Assembly: GCA_963804495.1 (NCBI GenBank)
Contig: CAWDQN010000012.1
Span: forward strand, 248,001-312,000
From: Rhodovastum sp963804495
Lineage (GTDB): Bacteria; Pseudomonadota; Alphaproteobacteria; Acetobacterales; Acetobacteraceae
Length of the DNA: 64,000 nucleotides
Reading direction: 5' to 3'
Positions 52,288 to 61,542 of this stretch are shown here, in pieces. Position 1 is the first letter of the stretch. Every line of letters starts with the position of its first letter. The position numbers were made by a program, and so were the translations under genes. The notes under the pieces were generated by a model, which did no database searches, had not been told where the DNA came from, and saw nothing but the letters and a program-made list of their open reading frames with translations.

Positions 52288-53605
52288 TCACTTGCCTATA
52301 CAGAACTGCCGGAACACAGAAATCAAGCACATCCTCAACCCCCACCTGCCCCGTCACCCGCCCGATCGCGCGCAGCGCCAGCCGCAGATCCTCGCCCCGA
52401 AGCTCGGGCAGCGGCGCCTCGATGGCCGCGCCCAACCGTTCCGCAGCCTCCGCCAGCGCGGCCCGGTGCCGGGCGCGGGTCAAAGGCGGTGGCCCCGCGC
52501 GCGCCGTCAGCTCACGGGCGATTTCGGCCAGGCGTTGCTCCAGCCTGTCCATCCCGGCGCCGGTGGGTGCGGACACGCCGAGTTCGACGCCAGCGGGCGC
52601 CGGCGCCAGGTCGAGTTTGGTGGCGACCCGCAACGCCCCGGTGGGATCCAGTGTTCCAGGGCTCGCCGGCGCGCCGGCATCCACCAACGCGATCACGAGA
52701 TCCGCGGCGGCAGCCCTGGCCCGGGCGCGGCGCACGCCCTCGGTCTCGATCGGGTCGGCGCTCTCCCGCAGCCCCGCGGTGTCGAGCAGGGTGACCGGCA
52801 CGCCGCCGATGTCCAGCCGCACCTCCAGCACGTCGCGGGTGGTGCCGGGGTACGGCGACACGATGGCAACCTCCCGCCCGGCCAGCGTGTTGATCAGGGT
52901 CGACTTGCCGGCGTTCGGCGGTCCGGTGACGGCGAACACCAACCCTTCGCGAAGACGCTCGCCACGCCGGCGATCGTCGAGATGGGCGGCGATCTCGTCG
53001 CGCAGTGCCACGAGACCATGGGCCAATCCGTCCGCCCCCTCAGGCGGCAGGTCCTCGTCCGGAAAATCGATCAGCGCTTCCTGCGCCGCCAGCATGACAA
53101 TGAGCCGCGACGCCCAGCCCCGGTAGAGCTCGCCGAGTGTCCCCTCCATCTGCGTCAGGGCTTGCCGCCGCTGGGCGTCGGTCTCGGCGTCCACCAGGTC
53201 GGCGACGGCCTCGGCCTGCAGCAGGTCGAGCCGGCCGTTAAGGAAGGCGCGGCGGGTGAACTCCCCGGCCTCCGCCGGCCGGGCGCCTTCCTGCAGCAGG
53301 GCGTTCGTCACCGCAGCCAGCACGGCGCGTCCGCCGTGCAGATGCAATTCGGCGCTGTCCTCGCCGGTGTAGCTGCCGGGGGCGGGAAGCCACAGCACCA
53401 AGGCGCGGTCCAGCATTTCCCGGGTGCGGTCCCGCAGGGTTCGCAATGCCGCGACGCGCGGTGCCGGCCGGTGCCGGCAGAGCCGGTCCAGCACCAAGCC
53501 GCACTGCGGTCCACTGATCCGCACCACCGTGATGGCGGCGCGGCCCGCGCCGGATGCCACCGCAAAGATGGTCGCGCCGTCGGCCGCCGCGGTTCCGCTG
53601 CTCAT
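52288..53605 (-). CDS. mnmE: tRNA modification GTPase MnmE, frameshift at C-terminus
   Basis: GTPase that works with MnmG at wobble U34. Order: formyl-THF-binding N-domain (TIFAVASGAGRAAITVVRISG), helical domain, G domain (G1 GPPNAGKSTLIN near 228, G3 DTAGLRES near 275), helical end. As written the frame passes through FCVPAVLYRQ and continues into the repeat to 52133. With one T removed from the TTT at 52320-52322, it reads DSVFRQFCIGK and stops at 52288, giving the invariant C-terminal Cys motif (438 residues) just before the repeat. Start 53605 (MSSGTAAADG). Confidence 0.9.
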
Positions 53606-53624
53606 GAGCCGGCCAGGCGAACTG

Positions 53625-53969
53625 CTACCTGGGCGGCAGAAGAAGCTCGGGCACCCGCCCGCCGTCGCGCACATGCCGCTCCAGCACCGCGTCCACATCC
53701 TCGCGGCTGTTCACACTGTACCAGACCCCCTCGGGATAGATCACCACGCAGGGCCCCAGTTCGCAGCGGTCGAGACACCCCGCCATGTTCACCCGCACGC
53801 CCTTCAATCCGAGGTCCTTCGCCCGCGCCTTCATATAGTCCCGCAAGGCTTCCGAGCCCTTCGCCGCGCAGGAACCGCGGATATGTCCATCCGGCCGGCG
53901 GTTGCCGCATACGAAGATATGCGTCTCGAAGAACAGAGGAAAGTCGTCCGGCAGCCTGCGATCGGTCAT
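53625..53969 (-). CDS. Thioredoxin-like [2Fe-2S] ferredoxin
   Basis: 114 residues. Cysteines in HIFVCGNRRPDGHIRGSCAAKG and AGCLDRCELGPCVVIYPEGVWY match the thioredoxin-like 2Fe-2S ferredoxin (Shethna/CLDRC) family. Start 53969 gives MTDRRLPDDFPLFFETHIFVC; the 221-residue frame upstream is spurious. First gene of the minus-strand run to parB, 19 bp before mnmE. Partner protein unknown. Confidence 0.88.
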   Translation of the reverse strand: MTDRRLPDDFPLFFETHIFVCGNRRPDGHIRGSCAAKGSEALRDYMKARAKDLGLKGVRVNMAGCLDRCELGPCVVIYPEGVWYSVNSREDVDAVLERHVRDGGRVPELLLPPR

Positions 53970-54189
53970 GAGAAGTCCCACCTTGGGGGCGCGCCAGAAA
54001 ACGCCGGCGCGGAAGAAGGTCGATATCGAAGCATCGGTGCTGCGTGCGCCAAGGGAACGCTCATCTCTTCCGGCGAAATCAGCCCCGTCGCGGAAGCTTC
54101 TCTCCGCTTCTCCGCTTCGCTGTGCAAGTCTTGCCCGCGATCGTGCCGCAACAAACAGTTTCTGCCGCAGCCTCTGCCCCCTGCGCGGC

Positions 54190-54218
54190 TTGACAGCGTG
54201 CCCGCGCGGCAGTGCCAT
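54190..54218 (+). promoter_or_regulatory. Candidate promoter of ogt
   Basis: Perfect -35 TTGACA at 54190-54195, 17-nt spacer, weak -10 TGCCAT. The ATG of ogt is 23 nt downstream. The rest of the 53970-54240 gap shows no gene. Confidence 0.4.
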
Positions 54219-54240
54219 CCTCCCTCGAGTGCCGCTCAGG

Positions 54241-54723
54241 ATGACACAAGTGCCCCAGCTATCGCTGCATACGCCCGTCGGCGACATCACCGTGTCCGAG
54301 GAGGATGAACGGATCGTCGCGCTCGACTGGGGCTGGGGCAGGGATCAGGCCGAAACACCGCTGCTGCTGCGCGCGCGCGAACAACTGCACGCCTATTTCG
54401 ACGGTCAGCGCCTCGCGTTCGACCTGCCGCTCGCGCCGCCGGGCACGCCCTACCGGCACCGCGTCTGGGCGGCGCTTCAAGCGATCCCGCCGGGCCAGAC
54501 GCGCACCTACCGGGACATCGCCCGCGCCGCGGGCGGCAGTGCCCGCTCGGTGGGCGGCGCCAACGGTGCCAACCCGATCCCCATCCTGATCCCCTGCCAC
54601 CGTGTGGTGGCGACAGGCGGGATCGGCGGCTATTCCGGGGGCGACGGGCTGCCGACCAAACGCTACCTGCTCGAGCTTGAATCCCGCGCGCTGGCCGGCA
54701 CCGACCGGCTGCCCGGACCATGA
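54241..54723 (+). CDS. ogt: Methylated-DNA--protein-cysteine methyltransferase
   Basis: Suicide DNA-repair protein that takes alkyl groups from O6-alkylguanine. 160 residues. Acceptor Cys in IPCHRVVATGGIGGYSGG; helix-turn-helix PPGQTRTYRDIARAAGGSARSVGGANGAN. N-terminal domain short, with no Ada-type zinc site. ATG 54241. Quinone oxidoreductase starts 40 bp downstream. Confidence 0.95.
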   Translation: MTQVPQLSLHTPVGDITVSEEDERIVALDWGWGRDQAETPLLLRAREQLHAYFDGQRLAFDLPLAPPGTPYRHRVWAALQAIPPGQTRTYRDIARAAGGSARSVGGANGANPIPILIPCHRVVATGGIGGYSGGDGLPTKRYLLELESRALAGTDRLPGP

Positions 54724-54763
54724 CCCTCTCCTGCCTGCAACCGCTGGACATGATGGAACACCC

Positions 54764-55735
54764 ATGACGAAGGCCATCCGCATACACGCCCATGGCGGCC
54801 CCGAGGTCATGCGCTGGGAGGACGTGCCGACCCCCGAGCCCGGGCCCGGCGAGGCGCTGGTTCGCCATGCGGCGGTCGGGCTGAACTATATCGATGTCTA
54901 TTTTCGCACCGGGCTATACAAAACCGCCCTGCCAGCGATCCTAGGCATGGAGGCCTCCGGCACCGTCGAGTCGGTGGGGCCGGGAGTCACTGCCGTGGCC
55001 GTCGGGGACCGTGTTGCCTATGCCACCGCCCCGATCGGCGCCTACGCCGCCGCCCGTGTCATCTCCGCCGACCGCCTGGTCAAACTGCCCGACAACATCG
55101 ATTTCAACACCGCGGCGGCGATGATGCTGCAGGGCATCACCGCCCAGTACCTGCTGCACCGCACCTACAAGGTGCAGCCGGGCGAGACCATCCTGGTGCA
55201 TGCCGCCGCCGGCGGGGTCGGGCTGATCCTGTGCCAGTGGGCGAAATTCCTGGGTGCCACCGTCATCGGTGTGGTCTCCACGCCCGAAAAGGCCGAGCTT
55301 GCCCGAGCGCATGGCGCGGACCATGTCGTGGTCGGCTACGCCAGCCTCGTCGCCGAGGTCAAGCGCGTCACCGGCGGAGCCATGGTGCCGGTGGTCTATG
55401 ACAGCATCGGCAAGGACAGCTTCATGATCAGCCTGGATTGCCTCGCGCCGCTCGGCATGATGGTGAGCTATGGCAATGCCTCCGGTCCGGTCGGCGCGAT
55501 CGATGTCGGCCTGCTCGGGGCCAAGGGCAGCCTGTTCCTCACCCGGCCCAGCCTGGCCACCTACACGGCCAAACGGGCCGATCTCCAGCGTGCCGCCGCC
55601 GATCTGTTCGACGTTGTCGGGCGTGGGGTGGTGAGCATCAGGGTGAACCAGACCTTCGCGCTGGCGGACGCGGCCCGCGCCCACGAAGCCCTGGAAGCCC
55701 GCCGCACAACCGGCAGCACCTTGCTGTTGCCCTGA
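54764..55735 (+). CDS. Quinone oxidoreductase, zinc-independent MDR family
   Basis: 323 residues. GroES-like N-domain (GPGEALVRHAAVGLNYIDVYFRTGLY) and Rossmann domain (ILVHAAAGGVGLILCQWAKFLGATVIG). Lacks the zinc-binding Cys cluster, as in QorA-type enzymes, which reduce quinones by one electron with NADPH. ATG 54764. Downstream MFS begins 23 bp after the stop. Confidence 0.94.
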   Translation: MTKAIRIHAHGGPEVMRWEDVPTPEPGPGEALVRHAAVGLNYIDVYFRTGLYKTALPAILGMEASGTVESVGPGVTAVAVGDRVAYATAPIGAYAAARVISADRLVKLPDNIDFNTAAAMMLQGITAQYLLHRTYKVQPGETILVHAAAGGVGLILCQWAKFLGATVIGVVSTPEKAELARAHGADHVVVGYASLVAEVKRVTGGAMVPVVYDSIGKDSFMISLDCLAPLGMMVSYGNASGPVGAIDVGLLGAKGSLFLTRPSLATYTAKRADLQRAAADLFDVVGRGVVSIRVNQTFALADAARAHEALEARRTTGSTLLLP

Positions 55736-55758
55736 CAGCGCCGGCGGCGGCGCCGGTC

Positions 55759-57180
55759 TTGGTCAGGGCCATCCTGGGGCCGGATGAGCTTCGGCGCATT
55801 CGCATCACTGCCCTGATCGTTGCCAGCGCGCTGTTCATGCAGAACGTGGACAGCACCGTCATCGCCACCGCACTGCCCACCATGGCGACCGCGTTCGGCG
55901 CCGAGCCTGTGCGCATGAACGTGGCGCTCACCTCCTACCTGCTCAGCCTCGCGGTGTTCATCCCGGCGAGCGGCTGGATGGCCGACCGCTTCGGCGCCCG
56001 CAACGTCTTCCGCATTGCCATCGGCGTTTTCACCCTCGGCTCGGTGCTGTGCGGTGCCGCGCAATCGCTGCCCGCGCTGGTGCTGTTCCGGGTGCTGCAG
56101 GGGATCGGCGGGGCGATGATGGTGCCGGTCGGCAGATTGTTGTTATTACGTAACATACCGAAGTCGGAGCTGATCGCCGCCATGGCCTGGCTGACCACCC
56201 CGGCGCTGATCGGCCCGGTGGTGGGGCCGCCGCTCGGAGGGTTCATCACCACCTATTTCTCCTGGCGGCTGATCTTCGACATCAACATCCCCATGGGTAT
56301 TGCCGGCATCATCCTGGTGACGGTCTTCGTTGATGATGTCCGCGAGCCGACCGAGGCGCGGTTCGACTGGGCCGGCTTCGCCCTCTCCGCCGCGGCCATG
56401 TTTTGCCTCATGTTCAGCTTTGAAACCGCAGGCAGGGGCGTGGTCCCGGCCTGGATCTCATTGGCCGTGCTGGGCGGCGGCGTGCTGGCCGCGCTGGGCT
56501 ATGCTCTGCATGCGGTGCGCCACCCGGCGCCGCTGATCGACTTCACGCTGCTGCGCTATCGGACCTTCCTGGTTTCGCTCACCGCCGGCACGCTGTTCCG
56601 CATCGGCGTCGGCGCCATTCCGTTCCTGATGCCGATGATGCTGCAGCTCAGCTTCGGCCGCAGCCCGCTGCAAAGCGGTTTCATTACCTTCGCCAGCTCG
56701 GCCGGGGCGCTGGTGATGAAGCCGGTGTCGATGTCGGCGCTGCGACTGCTCGGTTTCCGTGACACGCTGCTGGTGAACGGCGCGCTCTCGGCGTTGCTGC
56801 TCGGGCTGTGCGCCGCCTTCCGGCCGGCCTGGCCGACGGCGGCGATCTATCTGGTGCTGCTGGCCGGCGGGTTTTTGCGGTCTCTGCAGTTCACCGCCTA
56901 CAACGCACTGGCGTACGGCGAAATCCCGCGCGCCCGCATGAGCGCCGCCACCAGCCTGTACAGCACGTTCCAGCAAGTATCGCTGACGCTCGGCATCGCG
57001 ACCGCCGCGGCGGTGCTGACCGTGGCGATGGGCTTCGACGGGCATAGCGAGCCAGAGCTGGCGGATTTCAGCTTGGCCTTCCTGGTGGTGGCGCTGGTTT
57101 CGCTTGCCGCCGCGCCGCTGTCGCTGCTGATGCCGCGGGATGCGGCGTCCGATGTGACAGGGCATCGGCTGCGGGAGTAA
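55759..57180 (+). CDS. MFS transporter, DHA2 (EmrB-like) type
   Basis: About 473 residues with 12-14 helices. DHA2 signature NVDSTVIATALPTMATAFG in helix 1, motif A GWMADRFGARNVFRIAIGVFTLGS, and motif C-like GPVVGPPLGGFITTYFSWR. Probable drug/proton antiporter. The start is uncertain: TTG at 55759 is the first usable codon after the oxidoreductase stop; no good Shine-Dalgarno sequence was seen and the frame is open upstream. Confidence 0.88.
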   Translation: MVRAILGPDELRRIRITALIVASALFMQNVDSTVIATALPTMATAFGAEPVRMNVALTSYLLSLAVFIPASGWMADRFGARNVFRIAIGVFTLGSVLCGAAQSLPALVLFRVLQGIGGAMMVPVGRLLLLRNIPKSELIAAMAWLTTPALIGPVVGPPLGGFITTYFSWRLIFDINIPMGIAGIILVTVFVDDVREPTEARFDWAGFALSAAAMFCLMFSFETAGRGVVPAWISLAVLGGGVLAALGYALHAVRHPAPLIDFTLLRYRTFLVSLTAGTLFRIGVGAIPFLMPMMLQLSFGRSPLQSGFITFASSAGALVMKPVSMSALRLLGFRDTLLVNGALSALLLGLCAAFRPAWPTAAIYLVLLAGGFLRSLQFTAYNALAYGEIPRARMSAATSLYSTFQQVSLTLGIATAAAVLTVAMGFDGHSEPELADFSLAFLVVALVSLAAAPLSLLMPRDAASDVTGHRLRE

Positions 57181-57184
57181 GAAA

Positions 57185-57279
57185 GAAAGGCGGGCTCTGC
57201 CCTGGACCCCGCCACTGAAGTAATGGGTTCCAAGGGCCTCTCGGCCCTTGGCGGGTCCAGGGCAGAGCCCTGGCCTTCC
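57185..57279. repeat. Palindromic element between MFS and ptsI
   Basis: Two modules in inverted orientation but without the central palindrome: GGGC-TCT-GCCC half, ...CCACTGAAGTAATGGGTTCC, CCAAGGGCC-TCTC-GGCCCTTGG, CCAGGGC-AGA-GCCCTGG, GGCCTTCC. A deletion derivative of the full copies. Between convergent genes. Confidence 0.8.
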
Positions 57280-59127
57280 CTACTCGTCTCCTGGCAGCCC
57301 CATCACCATGGCCTTGATCCGCTCAGGATCAGATTGCTCCATCACCCGCCGCGCGAAGCGCACGCAGTCGTCGATATTGGCCGCCCGTACCGCCTGCTTC
57401 ACCCGCGGCACCGCGGAGGCGTTCATGCTGAAACTGCGCAGACCGAGGCCCAGAAGCAGCGGGGTCAGCCGGGGATTGGCTGCCATCTCGCCGCATACCG
57501 ACACCGGCATGCGCATGCGCAGCGCCGCCTCGGTGGCGAATTGCACAAGTCGCAACACGGCGGGGTGCAGCGGGTCGTACAGGTCGGACGCCTCGCTGTC
57601 CCCACGGTCGACCGCCAGCGTGTACATCGCCAGATCGTTGGTGCCGATGGCGAAGAAATCCGCTTCCAGCGCCAGGGCATCGGCCGACAGCGCGGCCCCC
57701 GGCGTCTCGATCATGATACCGAGCGGCGGAATCGGGTCGGGCAGCCGGTCGCCGCGGCGGCGCAGGCGACGCACCACCCGGTCGTATACCTCGCGCGCGG
57801 CGCGCACCTCGGCGACAGTGGTCACCATGGGCAGCAGCACCCGCGTCGGACCCAGGACAGCCGCATGCAGAATGGCCGCGAGCTGGGTCTCGAACAGATC
57901 GTGGCGGCGCAGCAGCAGGCGGATGCCGCGCAGGCCGAGCGCCGGGTTCGGGTCGCCGACCTCGGGCACCACGCCCTCGCTTTGCAGCGCCTCGATGTCT
58001 TTCTCGCCGCCCCAGTCCAGCACCCGGATGGTGACCGGATCGCCGCCCATGGCCTCGATGACGCTGCGATAGGTCTCGGCCTGCGCCTGCTCGTCGGGCA
58101 GGGTCTCGCGGTTCATGAACAGGAACTCGCTGCGCAGCAGGCCGATGCCGACCGCGCCGGCCTGGGCGATCAGCGGCAGTTCGGCCGGGATCTCCATGTT
58201 GGCCTGCAACTCGATCGCCTCGCCGTCTTCCGTCATCGCCGGCAGGCGACGCAGCCGGGCGAGCTTCTGCCGCTCGCGGGCGAAGGCGGTGACGCCACGT
58301 CGTGCGGCGGCCAGCGTCGGCGGCAGCGGGTTGACCGTGACCACACCGGCGGCGCCATCCACCACCACGGTGTCACCCGGCCGGGCGTTCTGGCTGAGCC
58401 CGGCCACGCCCAGCACGGCCGGCATGCCGAGTGCGCGCAGCATGATGGCGGTGTGGCCATCGGAACTGCCCTCGTCGGTCGCCACGCCGGCCAGCCGCGC
58501 CGGGTCGAGCAGGGCGGCATCAGCCGGGCGCAGGCTCTCGCAGACCAACACCGCCCCCTGCGGCACGCTGGCGAAGTTGCGGAACGGGGTCTGGGTGAGG
58601 TTGCGCACCAGCCGGCGGGCAATTTCGCGTACCTCCTCGGCCCGCCGCTCGCGACCGGCCGGGTCGTCGTCGGTGGCGGGCGTGGCGAGAATGGCGGTGG
58701 CGATCTCCTCGCTGGCGTCCACCACGGCGGTCTCGGCGCTGACCAGTAACTCGGTGACGCGCCGGCGTGCTCCGCGCACCAGGCGCGAGGGGCCGAGCAT
58801 CTGCAAATAGGCATCGATCAGCGGGGCGATTTCGGCCTGGCTGGCCTCGGGCAGCACCCCCAGCCGGGCGCGCAGCTTTTGCAACTGCTTGCGCGACTGC
58901 AGCACCGCGGCTTCCAGGCGCGCGGTCTGCGAGGCAATGTCGGCGGCGGCGATTTTCTGGCGCACCACCTCGGCGCGCGGTTCGGCGGCGCCGAACGCCG
59001 GGCCGATGGCAATGCCGGGTGAAACCGGGATGCCGACCAGCCGGCACTCGACCCGGGGGGAGGCGGCCGGCGCGGCGGCGCGAGGCCGGCGCGGCGGACG
59101 CGGTGCGTCATCCTCGGGAGGGGCCAT
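57280..59127 (-). CDS. ptsI: PTS enzyme I
   Basis: 615 residues. Takes phosphate from PEP and passes it to HPr. HPr-binding/phospho-His domain with active His in SSDGHTAIMLRALGMPAV (residue about 215), then the PEP-binding barrel (GIGLLRSEFLFMNR; GIMIETPGAALSADAL; FFAIGTNDLAMYTLAVDRGD; VSVCGEMAANP). No N-terminal GAF domain, so it is not the PtsP form. The last gene of the hprK-rapZ-EIIA-HPr-EI run. Confidence 0.95.
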   Translation of the reverse strand: MAPPEDDAPRPPRRPRAAAPAASPRVECRLVGIPVSPGIAIGPAFGAAEPRAEVVRQKIAAADIASQTARLEAAVLQSRKQLQKLRARLGVLPEASQAEIAPLIDAYLQMLGPSRLVRGARRRVTELLVSAETAVVDASEEIATAILATPATDDDPAGRERRAEEVREIARRLVRNLTQTPFRNFASVPQGAVLVCESLRPADAALLDPARLAGVATDEGSSDGHTAIMLRALGMPAVLGVAGLSQNARPGDTVVVDGAAGVVTVNPLPPTLAAARRGVTAFARERQKLARLRRLPAMTEDGEAIELQANMEIPAELPLIAQAGAVGIGLLRSEFLFMNRETLPDEQAQAETYRSVIEAMGGDPVTIRVLDWGGEKDIEALQSEGVVPEVGDPNPALGLRGIRLLLRRHDLFETQLAAILHAAVLGPTRVLLPMVTTVAEVRAAREVYDRVVRRLRRRGDRLPDPIPPLGIMIETPGAALSADALALEADFFAIGTNDLAMYTLAVDRGDSEASDLYDPLHPAVLRLVQFATEAALRMRMPVSVCGEMAANPRLTPLLLGLGLRSFSMNASAVPRVKQAVRAANIDDCVRFARRVMEQSDPERIKAMVMGLPGDE

Positions 59128-59213
59128 CGCGTTGCAACTTGTCAGGAAATCAAAGTTTCGGCCGGATGCGGGTGGATATCAACGCGTATTTCCCGCGGCC
59201 GCGACGCCGAAGA

Positions 59214-59519
59214 TCAGTCCGCCTCGTTGAAACCGCACTCGATCAGGTCGGTGAGCGCTTCCAGGGCCTCCTTGGCGTCCCAGCCTTCGGCGCGCAGCTC
59301 AATGGTGGCACCCAGCCCCGCGCCGAGCATCATCAGCCCCATGATGGAACGGGCCGGCACGGACTGGCCATCCTTTACCACGTCCACGGCGGCGCCGAAG
59401 CGCTCGGCGAGGGTGACGAACTTCGCGGCGGCTCTGGCGTGCAGGCCGCGGCGGTTGCGAATGGTCAGGATGCGGGTGAGGACGGGGACGTCGCTGGCGT
59501 CGAACCCGTCGCTGCTCAT
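59214..59519 (-). CDS. HPr phosphocarrier protein
   Basis: 101 residues. Active His27 in RRGLHARAAAKFV and regulatory Ser58 (ARSIMGLMMLG), the site used by HPr kinase, which is encoded in the same cluster. A 10-residue N-terminal extension precedes the usual start. ATGA overlap with the EIIA gene. Confidence 0.95.
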   Translation of the reverse strand: MSSDGFDASDVPVLTRILTIRNRRGLHARAAAKFVTLAERFGAAVDVVKDGQSVPARSIMGLMMLGAGLGATIELRAEGWDAKEALEALTDLIECGFNEAD

Positions 59520-60067
59520 CCCGGCGGGTCCTCGCCCGAGGCCCTGATTGTGGCCGGCCGGGCCACCGCGCAGGCGGCCGAGGCGGGAAGGGCGGCCACC
59601 GGGATAGAGGCAGGGACAGCGCAGCCGTTCATGCCGTTGGCGGCCGCCGGTTGCGTCTCGCGCGGCCGACCATTGGGCAGTACGTGGCTGGCGGCGGCGA
59701 TGTATTTGCGCCCGGCGGTCTGAGCACACTCCACCGCATCGACCAGCGGCTGGTTCGATCGCACCTTGGCCAGCTTGACCAACATCGGCAAATTGACGCC
59801 GGCGATCACCTCAACGTCCGGGCGGTCCATTTGCGAAATGGCGAGGTTGCTGGGCGTGCCGCCGAACATGTCGGTCAGCAGGACCACCCCGTCGCCGGTG
59901 TCCACCACGTTGATACAGCGCTTAACCTCGGCGCGGCGTTCCTCGATGTCGTCATCGGGCCCGATACAGACCGTTGCCACGTTCCGTTGAGCCCCAACCA
60001 CATGTTCCATGGCCAGCCGCAACTCCTCGGCGAGACGGCCATGGGTGACCAGTACGAGACCGATCAT
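59516..60067 (-). CDS. PTS EIIA component, mannose (EIIA-Man) type
   Basis: 183 residues. Active His9 in LVLVTHGRLAEEL; VLLTDMFGGTPSNLA is typical of the EIIA-Man/fructose fold. Residues about 130-183 form an Ala/Pro-rich tail (AAANGMNGCAVPASIPVAALP) that most family members lack. No EIIB or EIIC gene follows, so it probably regulates rather than transports. ATGA overlap with HPr. Confidence 0.9.
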   Translation of the reverse strand: MIGLVLVTHGRLAEELRLAMEHVVGAQRNVATVCIGPDDDIEERRAEVKRCINVVDTGDGVVLLTDMFGGTPSNLAISQMDRPDVEVIAGVNLPMLVKLAKVRSNQPLVDAVECAQTAGRKYIAAASHVLPNGRPRETQPAAANGMNGCAVPASIPVAALPASAACAVARPATIRASGEDPPG

Positions 60068-60076
60068 GGGACGGTG

Positions 60077-61096
60077 TCAGGCCTCCTGTGCCCGGACGGA
60101 CGCATGCTGCGGGTCGCACGGCGCCGCCACGCCGCGCGGCTGGGTCGGCATCTCTGCCTGGGGATCTGCGAGAGCGCTCGCCTCGCGGAGCAATTCACGG
60201 TGCGTCGTGGTCACTCGCCAGCCTGCCTCGGTCAGATGGGACGCCAAGCGCTCGACGATATGGACCGAACGGTGACGCCCGCCCGTACATCCAACCGCGA
60301 TGGTTGCATATTTTTTGCCCTCTTGCACGAAACGCGGCAAGATCAATCCGAGCAGTCCAGTCACCCGGTCGAAAAATCCCCGGTAATCGGGATCCTCCTC
60401 GACATAGGCACCGACTGCCGGATCCATGCCGGTGCAGGGCCTCAGCACATCAACATAGTGTGGATTGCGCAGAAACCGGGCATCGAAAACCATGTCCGAC
60501 TCGCGGGGCAGGCCCGCCGGAAACGCGAATGATATCAGGCCCACCGCCAGGCCGGTTTGCGCGTCCGCCTGCGCGTCCGCCGCATAGCGCCGTTCGATCA
60601 GCCGACGCAAGGCCGGGATCGGCACGTCGGAGGTGTCGATGACTACATCGGCCGCCTCGCGCAGCCGGGCGGTCAGCGCCTGCTCGGCGGCGATACCGTC
60701 GGCCACCCGGCCGTGCGGCGACAACGGATGGCGCCGGCGTGTCTCGGTGTAGCGGCGCAGCAACACCGCCTCGTCCGCCCAGGCATAAATCAGTTCCGCC
60801 GCCACCGCCGGATGCTGCCGCAGCCGGGCGAGCGTGGCCAGCACGGCGCTCACGTCAAAGCCGCGGCTGCGGGCGTCCACCCCCACGGCGACCCGCCGGC
60901 CCGCACCCGATGACCCGCCGCCACCGGTCACCAGGGCTTCGATCATGCCGAGCGGCGGATTGTCGATGGCTTCGTAGCCGAGGTCTTCCAGCATGCGCAG
61001 GATCGAGAGCTTGCCGGCGCCGGACAGGCCGGTAACCAGCAGCACGCTCTGGCGACCCGGGCACATGGCGGCCTGCCCGCCAGCCGAACCGGTCAT
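60077..61096 (-). CDS. rapZ: RNase adapter / nucleotide-binding protein RapZ
   Basis: 339 residues. N-terminal P-loop domain and C-terminal RapZ domain (GCTGGRHRSVHIVERLASHL). The P-loop reads GLSGAGKLS, with Leu where Ser or Thr normally follows the Lys. Walker B-like VVIDTSDVPIPALRRLIE. In enterobacteria RapZ tunes glucosamine-6-phosphate synthesis; in alphaproteobacteria it sits beside the PTS genes. ATGA overlap with hprK. Confidence 0.93.
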   Translation of the reverse strand: MTGSAGGQAAMCPGRQSVLLVTGLSGAGKLSILRMLEDLGYEAIDNPPLGMIEALVTGGGGSSGAGRRVAVGVDARSRGFDVSAVLATLARLRQHPAVAAELIYAWADEAVLLRRYTETRRRHPLSPHGRVADGIAAEQALTARLREAADVVIDTSDVPIPALRRLIERRYAADAQADAQTGLAVGLISFAFPAGLPRESDMVFDARFLRNPHYVDVLRPCTGMDPAVGAYVEEDPDYRGFFDRVTGLLGLILPRFVQEGKKYATIAVGCTGGRHRSVHIVERLASHLTEAGWRVTTTHRELLREASALADPQAEMPTQPRGVAAPCDPQHASVRAQEA

Positions 61097-61530
61097 GGCG
61101 CGCCCGGCTCCGGTGCAAACGCCCCGGCTTCCTGCTGCAGCCGTCCCTCGGCGCAGTCCAGCGCCAGGGCGACGCGCTGCGCCGCGCTGGCGGCGAAGGC
61201 GTCGAGCGCGATCAGCGGCAGGCCAAGCTGCGGGTGGCGGGCCGGGGAGGGAAGCCGGCCGGCCGGCCGGCCCAGCTCGATGGCCAGGGCCAGCCGGGCC
61301 CGCTGCAGGTGCGGCAGTCGCAACAGGCCCAGGCCGCGCACTTCCAGCAATCCGGCCAGGGCGGCGGGCGGGCTGGCCACGCCGTCCTCGACCTCCACCC
61401 GGTCGTCGGCCACCAGCACGAATCCGCGGTCGAGCAGACGGAGCAGCAGGTCCGACTTGCCGGACCCCGCTGGGCCTGTCAGCAGCACCCCCACAGCTTC
61501 GCGCGCTGCACAACTGGCGTGTATCTGCAT
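61093..61530 (-). CDS. hprK: HPr kinase/phosphorylase, short form
   Basis: 145 residues, the C-terminal kinase domain only, as usual in alphaproteobacteria. P-loop GPAGSGKSDLLLRLLDRGFVLVADD; PQLGLPLIALDAFAAS later. It phosphorylates HPr on Ser58. Start Met at 61530 (MQIHASC) or 61542. The long frame upstream passes through a tandem repeat array and is not coding. Confidence 0.9.
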   Translation of the reverse strand: MQIHASCAAREAVGVLLTGPAGSGKSDLLLRLLDRGFVLVADDRVEVEDGVASPPAALAGLLEVRGLGLLRLPHLQRARLALAIELGRPAGRLPSPARHPQLGLPLIALDAFAASAAQRVALALDCAEGRLQQEAGAFAPEPGAP

Positions 61531-61542
61531 GGCGCGCACCAT

